A stretch of DNA of 11,643 nucleotides from Actinomycetota bacterium (lineage in GTDB: Bacteria > Actinomycetota > Actinomycetes > Actinomycetales > Microbacteriaceae). How positions within the stretch are numbered: the first letter of the stretch is position 1; every line of letters begins with the position of its first letter. Of this stretch, positions 6,984 through 11,643 are shown in pieces. Both the position numbers and the translations under genes were made by a program. The notes below the pieces were generated by a model, which saw only the letters and a list, made by a program, of their open reading frames with translations, had not been told where the DNA came from and ran no database searches. The stretch is from positions 1 to 11,643 of the forward strand of contig WLNS01000040.1 in NCBI GenBank assembly GCA_009699665.1. The letters are read 5' to 3'.

Positions 6984-7021
6984 GGGGGGTTGGGGCGAGA
7001 CCCCCAACCCCCCGCTTTTTT
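6984..7021. terminator. Perfect 12-bp GC-rich hairpin with T-run on plus strand
   Basis: Arms 6984-6995 and 7002-7013 are perfectly complementary (GGGGGGTTGGGG with CCCCAACCCCCC) around a 6-nt loop, followed on the plus strand by GC and six Ts. On the minus strand, in the operon's direction, it sits 21 nt after the binding-protein stop codon and is preceded by A-run and followed by CTTATT. On that strand it is therefore a stabilising or partially terminating stem-loop that would leave more mRNA for the binding protein than for the enzymes. On the plus strand it reads as a full intrinsic terminator facing antisense transcription. Confidence 0.7.
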
Positions 7022-7034
7022 GCCAGATTGGTGA

Positions 7035-8099
7035 TTACTCCGTCTGAGGACTCTTTCCGACGTAGTCAGCCACGTTCTTCGAGTCGATCAGTGTCGATTC
7101 GAGCAGGATGCGCTTCTCAATCGGCTCACCCGAGCACAGCTTGGCGGCCGCAATCACGGATTCCTTGGTCACGAGCGGGTATCCAACAGTCGACTGCATG
7201 GAACCACTCTGGATGTCGGCCAGTGCCTTGTCTTCACCATCGATGCTGAAGACTTGGATTTCGCTTTCACGTCCAGCTTCCTTGATGGCCTGAATGGCAC
7301 CGAAGGCCATCTGGTCGTTGTGCGTGTAGACGCCGTTGATTGCGCCAGACGGGTACTTCTGCAGCAGGTCCTGCATGACAGCGAGTCCCTTAGCCTGGTC
7401 GTAGTCAGCGGTTTGGCTGTCAACGATGGTCACGCCCGAGCCCGTGAGGCCAGTGCGAAGACCGTCTCCACGAGCGATCGTCGGTGATGCGCCGAGGCTT
7501 CCGGCGAGCTCAACGAGCAGACCAGTCTTGCCCAGCACGGAACCAATGTTCTTGCCGCTCACAACTCCGGCTTCAACGTTGTCCGACCCGATGTAGGTGT
7601 CGACAGTTGTGTTGACGTTCCTGTCGGCGGCGATGACCTTCACGCCCGCAGCCACGGCTCGATCGACAGCTCCTTTGAGCGCGTCCGAATCACGGGGGGA
7701 GATGATGAGCACCTTGATGCCCTTTGCAACCATCTCGTCAACCTGACCAGACTGAATTGTTGCGTCACCTTGACCATCGGTTACGGTAACCGACATGCCC
7801 GGGAACCACTTCTTCGCCAGATCGGGAATCTGCTGCGACGAAACGGCACCGTAGGGGAACGAGGTAGCGCTCCAGCTCACGCCAACGTCACACTTGACGT
7901 CGGCGGGCGCGGCCGCGAGGGCGAGTTGCTTGGTGCATGTGTCACCGCAGTAGATGCTCGGCATCGGACCATCCGACGCGACACTGGTCGACCCGGGTGT
8001 CGAGGATGCATTCGTGCAACCTGCGATGCCAGAGCCCACAAGGGCCGTCAGGGTAAGCAGCACTGCTAACCCCTTGAGCCGATTTTTTGTTACGGACAT
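7035..8099 (-). CDS. Sugar ABC transporter substrate-binding lipoprotein (ribose type)
   Basis: 354 aa. A lipoprotein signal is clear: basic n-region (KNRLK), hydrophobic core and lipobox ending GIAGC with lipidated Cys28, so the mature protein is anchored outside the membrane. The mature part is the Peripla_BP_4 / RbsB-type fold: QSGQVDEMVAKGIKVLIISP, AAGVKVIAADRNVN, YIGSDNVEAGVVSGKNIG and the C-lobe YTHNDQMAFGAIQAIKEAG are standard segments. ADRN and HND supply residues that usually contact the pyranose. The linker after the lipobox holds an unusual CxxxC (51, 55) and Cys70. Start ATG with GAGAGG about 6 nt upstream. It lies between the permease and the catabolic enzymes. The substrate is not predictable from this class, which covers ribose, xylose, galactose, inositol and others. 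Confidence 0.92.
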   Translation of the reverse strand: MSVTKNRLKGLAVLLTLTALVGSGIAGCTNASSTPGSTSVASDGPMPSIYCGDTCTKQLALAAAPADVKCDVGVSWSATSFPYGAVSSQQIPDLAKKWFPGMSVTVTDGQGDATIQSGQVDEMVAKGIKVLIISPRDSDALKGAVDRAVAAGVKVIAADRNVNTTVDTYIGSDNVEAGVVSGKNIGSVLGKTGLLVELAGSLGASPTIARGDGLRTGLTGSGVTIVDSQTADYDQAKGLAVMQDLLQKYPSGAINGVYTHNDQMAFGAIQAIKEAGRESEIQVFSIDGEDKALADIQSGSMQSTVGYPLVTKESVIAAAKLCSGEPIEKRILLESTLIDSKNVADYVGKSPQTE

Positions 8100-8118
8100 T
8101 TTGTACCTCTCTTGTTAC

Positions 8119-8129
8119 TTGTTAGTGGA
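8119..8129 (-). repeat. Leader repeat TCCACTAACAA, copy before binding protein
   Basis: Exact match to the 11-mer at 6968-6978, again on the minus strand and just upstream of the Shine-Dalgarno (here of the binding-protein gene). The 50-nt gap that contains it also has a tandem TTGTTA/TTGTTA on the plus strand and no convincing promoter, so the operon probably reads through. Confidence 0.4.
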
Positions 8130-8149
8130 TTGGTGTTGCTACCAGCGAC

Positions 8150-9181
8150 CTACTTTGACGAAGGATCGCTGTTTTTCTCTGATCTATTTCGCTTGTCTCG
8201 GCGACCAGAGGTTCTCTTGCGGGTAGCTTGCATGGCAAGCAATACCGCCAAAACGATGACTGCGCCCTTGACCGTCTGCTGATCGAAGGGCGAGATACCG
8301 AGGAGGTTCATGAGGTTCGATAGCACTGCGAGGAGAAGGGCGCCAAAAACTGTTCCGACCGCGCCGCCAATTCCGCCCATGAGGCTCGTTCCACCGATGA
8401 CAACGGCGGTGATGGCATCCAGGTTTGCCAGCCCACCCGCGGTGGGGGCGCCCACGCCCAGACGCGATGCAGTCATGACTCCTGCGAGAGCCGCAGCAAG
8501 TCCGCTGATTGCATAGGCAATGAACAGGGTGCGGCGGGTGGGCACACCCGTAAGCCGTGCCGCTTCGGGGCTTCCGCCAATCGCATAGAGGTATCGACCG
8601 AAGGCAAGGTAACGCAGCGCGAGAATGGCGATAACCGAGACAATCAGGAATACCAAGAATGGGCCCGGCAATCCGAGCACGTTGCCGCTGCCTAAGAAGT
8701 TGAAGATTTCCCCAGCATTGTCGAAGGGCTGCGGCCCACCACTCGTTACGCGGAGCGCGACACCCGTTATTGCCACCATGGTGGCGAGGGTCGCGATAAA
8801 GGGCTGGATCTTAAGGTCGGCAACAATAAATCCATTGATAATTCCCACGCCCACGCCCACGAGGAGTGCAATGAGAATGGCGACGCCGGCAACCATGCCC
8901 TGATTGATGAGCATGGCCATGGTGACACCGGAAAGCGCAAGGGTAGACCCGACAGACAAATCGATGCCGCCGGTCAAGATGACGAATGTCATGCCAATGG
9001 CAACCACACCCACAATTGACGATTGACGGGCAACATTGAGCAGGTTTGCCGGCTGGTAGAAGGTTGGCACAAAGATCGCGAGTGCCACGAGCAGGGCAAC
9101 GAAAATCACGATGGTAACCCAGTTGTTACGAACGCTCTTCACGATCCACGGTGACTGTCCGGCCAGTTTGATCTCTGTCAC
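8150..9181 (-). CDS. Sugar ABC transporter permease (RbsC type)
   Basis: 343 aa, polytopic membrane protein of the BPD_transp_2 family used by ribose-type importers. The family signature GGIDLSVGS (71-79) follows the second helix. Further family segments are KIQPFIATLATM, GRYLYAIGGSPEAARLTGVP (a cytoplasmic loop that should dock onto the ATPase) and GGTSLMGGIGGAVGTVFGA near the last helices. The C-terminal 25 residues are highly charged and cytoplasmic. A single permease gene implies a homodimer, as in RbsC. The GTG start overlaps the stop of the ATPase gene (GTGA at 9178-9181) with a strong GGGAGGAA site upstream. Length and helix pattern are normal for the family. Confidence 0.92.
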   Translation of the reverse strand: MTEIKLAGQSPWIVKSVRNNWVTIVIFVALLVALAIFVPTFYQPANLLNVARQSSIVGVVAIGMTFVILTGGIDLSVGSTLALSGVTMAMLINQGMVAGVAILIALLVGVGVGIINGFIVADLKIQPFIATLATMVAITGVALRVTSGGPQPFDNAGEIFNFLGSGNVLGLPGPFLVFLIVSVIAILALRYLAFGRYLYAIGGSPEAARLTGVPTRRTLFIAYAISGLAAALAGVMTASRLGVGAPTAGGLANLDAITAVVIGGTSLMGGIGGAVGTVFGALLLAVLSNLMNLLGISPFDQQTVKGAVIVLAVLLAMQATRKRTSGRRDKRNRSEKNSDPSSK

Positions 9182-10719
9182 TTTCGACTTCCTCCCACTG
9201 CGTGAAGCATGATTTGTTCCTCAGTTGCCGTCTGACCGTCAAGTTCCGCTACGGCATCTCCGTGATGCAGGACAAGAATGCGATTGCTCAGAGCGAGCAC
9301 TTCGGGCAGCTCCGACGAGATCACAATGATGGCGAGGCCCTGATTGCAGAGTTCACGGATGAGCTGATAAATCTCCTGTTTGGCACCGATGTCAATGCCC
9401 CGTGTTGGTTCGTCCAAAATCAGAACGTCGACACCAGCGTCGAGCCACTTTGCGAGCACGACTTTTTGCTGATTTCCGCCCGACAGCGAAGCGACGGCGG
9501 CGGCAAGATTAGTGACCTTGATGCTGAGCTTTGTTTTATAGGTCTCGGCTAGTTTGCGCTCCTCCGCCGGATGAATGGTGTGCAGGCCTCGCTTTAACAT
9601 CTTGACCATAGGGATGTTAGCTGCCGTCGACATCGCGATAAAAATACCCTGGGTCTTGCGCTCCTCGGGCACCAATCCGAGCCCAGCCCGAATGGTTTTG
9701 AGTGGGCTACCGTTTGCCACGGCTAGCCCCTTGATGCGAACGACCCCGGCGGTTATGGGATCAACCCCGTAAATGGCCCGGGCCAATTCGGTGCGCCCCG
9801 CGCCGCGAAGTCCGGCGATACCGAGAACTTCGCCGGCCCGAACAGTCAGCGAGATGCTATTAAGTACACCGTCCACGCTCAAGTTTTCAACCTCGAGCAC
9901 CACGTCTCCCACCGTCTTATTGACCGCACGCTCGGACCGCGCAAACTCCCGACCCACCATTTTCGAGACGAGGTCGTCATGGTTAGTTTGAGAGATTGGC
10001 CCTGTTCCGGTGAGACGACCGTCCTTGAGAACGACGTAGTTGTCTGCGAGGCCGAACACTTCGTTGAGGCGGTGCGAAACAAAGATGACGCTGACACCGT
10101 GTTTGGCGAGACCCTGGACCAACGCAAGGAGGTGATCCACGTCCTCACCCCCAAGGACGGCCGTTGGCTCGTCGAGAATCACAATCTGCGCGCGTCTGTA
10201 AAGCGCTTTAGCGATCTCGAGCATTTGCTTTTCAGCGATGCTCAGATCCCGAACTCGTTTCGTTACATCAATCTCGACATCGAGGCTGGTGAGGAATTCG
10301 CCGGCCTCACGTTTAGCTGCGCGCCAATCGATAATGCCTCGACCCGGAAAAGCACCAAACACAAGGTTCTCGGCAACAGAAAGCTCGGGAAACAAGCTCA
10401 ACTCTTGGTAGACCGTTGCGATGCCGAGGTTTTCGGCATCTCGCGGACCGGAAATATCGACCTTGTCACCGTCGATGAGGACTTCTCCGGCATCTGGTCG
10501 GTGAGCCCCGGAGAGAATTCGAATCAAAGTCGATTTACCGGCGCCGTTCTCGCCAATCAAGGCAAGCACCTCGCCAGGCATGATTTTGAATGAGACGTCC
10601 TGGAGTGCGTTTGCGCCCAGAAAGCTCTTGCTGAGTCCTCTGACTTCAAGCCGAGGCACAGAAGACGCCGCCGGGGTGGCGCGTCCTTGTTGCTCACGGT
10701 GAGGTCGAATACTTTTCAC
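9178..10719 (-). CDS. Sugar ABC transporter ATP-binding protein, two NBDs (RbsA type)
   Basis: 513 aa from the proposed GTG start. Two fused nucleotide-binding domains show the usual RbsA/MglA asymmetry. NBD1 has Walker A GENGAGKST (56-64), a degenerate signature LSIAEKQ (159-165) and Walker B IVILDEPTA (179-187). NBD2 has a degenerate Walker A GLRGAGRTEL (303-312), a good signature LSGGNQQ (412-418) and Walker B LILDEPTRG (433-441). It powers uptake by the permease encoded next, to which it is coupled by GTGA. The frame is open to 10863, but that extension would run through the AT-rich divergent promoter and into the regulator gene, so it is rejected. GTG 10719 has no proper ribosome-binding site and may be translated as a leaderless message. 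GTG 10659 (493 aa) is the alternative start. Confidence 0.9.
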   Translation of the reverse strand: MKSIRPHREQQGRATPAASSVPRLEVRGLSKSFLGANALQDVSFKIMPGEVLALIGENGAGKSTLIRILSGAHRPDAGEVLIDGDKVDISGPRDAENLGIATVYQELSLFPELSVAENLVFGAFPGRGIIDWRAAKREAGEFLTSLDVEIDVTKRVRDLSIAEKQMLEIAKALYRRAQIVILDEPTAVLGGEDVDHLLALVQGLAKHGVSVIFVSHRLNEVFGLADNYVVLKDGRLTGTGPISQTNHDDLVSKMVGREFARSERAVNKTVGDVVLEVENLSVDGVLNSISLTVRAGEVLGIAGLRGAGRTELARAIYGVDPITAGVVRIKGLAVANGSPLKTIRAGLGLVPEERKTQGIFIAMSTAANIPMVKMLKRGLHTIHPAEERKLAETYKTKLSIKVTNLAAAVASLSGGNQQKVVLAKWLDAGVDVLILDEPTRGIDIGAKQEIYQLIRELCNQGLAIIVISSELPEVLALSNRILVLHHGDAVAELDGQTATEEQIMLHAVGGSRK

Positions 10720-10725
10720 ACCTGA

Positions 10726-10731
10726 ACTATA
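10726..10731 (-). promoter_or_regulatory. Candidate -10 box of the catabolic operon (leaderless start)
   Basis: TATAGT on the minus strand ends 6 nt before the GTG at 10719. Transcription would start at or next to the start codon, as in leaderless actinobacterial mRNAs. The -35 position is only T-rich (10749-10754), so the promoter call rests on the -10 and its spacing alone. Confidence 0.35.
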
Positions 10732-10792
10732 TTTGGCATCTAAAGGGTAAAAAAGCGCCACATTTATTTTTTTTTTAACATAAATACGGCTA

Positions 10793-10807
10793 AATAACTT
10801 CGTTATT
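10793..10807. promoter_or_regulatory. Inverted repeat, candidate ROK operator
   Basis: AATAAC and GTTATT arms around a 3-nt TTC centre form a perfect 6-bp dyad in front of the regulator gene, overlapping its likely -10. TTATT/AATAA half-sites recall the AT-rich operators of ROK repressors such as NagC and Mlc, though the spacing differs. Autoregulation plus control of the divergent operon is the natural reading; binding is not proven. Confidence 0.4.
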
Positions 10808-10809
10808 AT
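10804..10809 (+). promoter_or_regulatory. Candidate -10 box of the regulator gene
   Basis: TATTAT ends 6 nt before the ATG at 10816 and no Shine-Dalgarno is seen upstream of that ATG, so the regulator may also be expressed as a leaderless message. It overlaps the right arm of the AATAAC/GTTATT dyad. No convincing -35 was found at normal spacing. Confidence 0.35.
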
Positions 10810-10815
10810 CTCTGT

Positions 10816-11643
10816 ATGGGAACTTTGTGGACAGAAGTGCAGCTGCTTGAGACGGACCAGCAACTATCTCCCAATGCGCACGCAGCGCGAAGCACAATCG
10901 CGCGCATGATCGCCAATGGCGGGGAGGTGAGCCGAAGAGAAATTATTGCGTCCACTGGGCTCGCGCGATCAACCATCGAGGGACACTTGGAAGTTCTCTT
11001 GCGCGCGGGGCTTATTCAAGAAGCCGGAACGGGAATCCAGGCATCTCGGGGTCGACCCGCGCAATCATTCCGAATAAACCCCAAGCGAGGCATCGTTCTC
11101 ATTGTCGACATCGCGATTGACCAATCCGTCATCGCCATCATGACGCTCGATAAACAGATGCTGGGTCGCAAAACTTTCAACGTCAGCGTAGATCAGGGCC
11201 CGAGTGAATTTGTCGAGCTCCTCGGCCAAGCCTTCGAAGAATTGCGAGAGGCCCTCGGAATTCCCGACGCTGAAGCTCTTGCCATCTCGGTGGGAATTCC
11301 CGGGCCCGTCGATTCACACCGGGGCGTCGTCGTGAGACCGTCACTCATGCCCGGTTGGGATGGATTTGAAGCCTGCAAATTTATGGCCGAGAAGTTTAAC
11401 TGTGACGCCGTCGTCGACAATGACGTCAACCTCAAGGCACTGGGCGAAGCGCGCACCCTGGGAAGCGCCATGCTGCCTCTTCTGAGGATCAGCATCAGCA
11501 AAGGTATCGGAGGTGGTTTTGTCAGCGAAAGCGGCCTGTTGCTTCACGGCGCGGACGGCTCTGCCGGCGACATCGGGCACTTTCGCGCAAGTGATAGCTC
11601 CGATGTTTTGTGCGACTGTGGCAATCGCGGCTGCCTTTCTGCC
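10816..11643 (+). CDS. ROK-family transcriptional regulator (3' end outside window)
   Basis: 276 codons are visible and the frame runs off the right edge. A winged helix-turn-helix domain comes first (about 20-90), with VSRREIIASTGLARSTIEGHL as the helix-turn-helix and RGRP at the wing. A ROK sugar-kinase-like domain follows: SVGIPGPVD (158-166), VDNDVNLKALGE (200-211, with the Asp of the usual sugar-binding ND pair), KGIGGGFV, and GADGSAGDIGH (245-255) followed by CDCGNRGC (266-273). His255 and Cys266/268/273 would form the ROK zinc site. Such proteins repress sugar operons and release DNA on binding the sugar or a derivative. Its divergent position makes it the probable regulator of the ABC/dehydrogenase operon. 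The ATG at 10816 lacks a ribosome-binding site; a GTG at 10837 is possible. About 100-130 residues are missing compared with typical members. Confidence 0.9.
   Translation, partial: MGTLWTEVQLLETDQQLSPNAHAARSTIARMIANGGEVSRREIIASTGLARSTIEGHLEVLLRAGLIQEAGTGIQASRGRPAQSFRINPKRGIVLIVDIAIDQSVIAIMTLDKQMLGRKTFNVSVDQGPSEFVELLGQAFEELREALGIPDAEALAISVGIPGPVDSHRGVVVRPSLMPGWDGFEACKFMAEKFNCDAVVDNDVNLKALGEARTLGSAMLPLLRISISKGIGGGFVSESGLLLHGADGSAGDIGHFRASDSSDVLCDCGNRGCLSA

Larger units (their letters stand above)
10720..10815. promoter_or_regulatory. AT-rich divergent promoter region
   Basis: These 96 bases separate the regulator gene (plus) from the ABC ATPase gene (minus) and are much richer in A and T than the genes around them. 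They hold a run of ten Ts (10767-10776), a direct repeat TAAATA (10781-10786 and 10791-10796), an inverted pair ATTTAT/ATAAAT (10762-10767 and 10780-10785), and the dyad at 10793-10807. This is where the ROK regulator would be expected to bind to control both directions. Confidence 0.6.

Noticed and set aside
9979..10593. Plus-strand open frame of 204 codons opposite the ABC ATPase
   Set aside because: It mirrors the conserved NBD1 region on the other strand; no independent evidence of coding.
10762..10810. Riboswitch or structured leader
   Set aside because: The stretch is low-complexity A/T with a T-run; no aptamer-like structure was seen, and both genes seem to have little or no leader.
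10720..10863. 48-residue N-terminal extension of the ABC ATPase
   Set aside because: It would cross the AT-rich promoter and the divergent regulator start, with no family similarity in the added residues (poly-Lys and hydrophobic stretch).
1..11643. CRISPR array, tRNA genes, insertion sequences or integrase
   Set aside because: No regularly spaced repeats, no tRNA-like cloverleaf noticed, and every long frame is accounted for by transport, enzyme, pilin-like or regulator genes.

Overview
The window looks like chromosomal DNA of a high-GC Gram-positive bacterium (Actinobacteria). A Microbacteriaceae-type genome is my best guess. The reasons are the moderately high GC, frequent GTG/TTG starts, tightly overlapping GTGA/ATGA junctions, an actinobacterial-style minor-pilin (TadE / Rv3654c-like) cluster, and a ROK repressor next to a ribose-type ABC importer. 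This placement is inference from gene content, not a database match.

Layout. (1) Positions 2-982, plus strand: the C-terminal part of an MFS transporter, cut by the window edge. (2) Positions 993-2506, minus strand, convergent with the MFS gene: four coupled small genes. They encode a pilin-like peptide, two TadE-like pseudopilins and one Rv3654c/TadG-like protein. No Tad ATPase, platform protein or prepilin peptidase is in the window. (3) Positions 2608-10719, minus strand: an apparently single seven-gene catabolic operon. In transcription order it holds a two-domain sugar ABC ATPase, a permease, a lipoprotein sugar-binding protein, a TIM-barrel sugar isomerase/epimerase-like enzyme, a gluconate-2-dehydrogenase-subunit-3-like protein, a large GMC flavoprotein dehydrogenase, and a Gfo/Idh/MocA oxidoreductase. 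(4) Positions 10720-10815: an AT-rich divergent promoter region. (5) Positions 10816-11643, plus strand: a ROK-family transcriptional regulator, cut by the right edge.

Working model (inference): a sugar, cyclitol or glycoside is imported by the ribose-type ABC transporter. It is oxidised to a keto sugar by the GMC/subunit-3 flavoprotein pair, processed by the metal-dependent TIM-barrel enzyme, and oxidised or reduced by the Gfo/Idh/MocA protein, with the ROK protein sensing the substrate or product. This set resembles the logic of 3-keto-glycoside, C-glycoside, levoglucosan or inositol pathways, but the substrate cannot be read from the sequence. Oddities are the lack of a visible Tat signal on the dehydrogenase small subunit, a missing EKP lysine in the Gfo/Idh/MocA protein, a perfect 12-bp GC-rich hairpin after the binding-protein gene, and a perfect 16-nt palindrome at the junction with the pilus genes. 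No tRNA, rRNA, CRISPR array, insertion sequence or integrase was seen. There is no gene-free stretch longer than about 110 bases.
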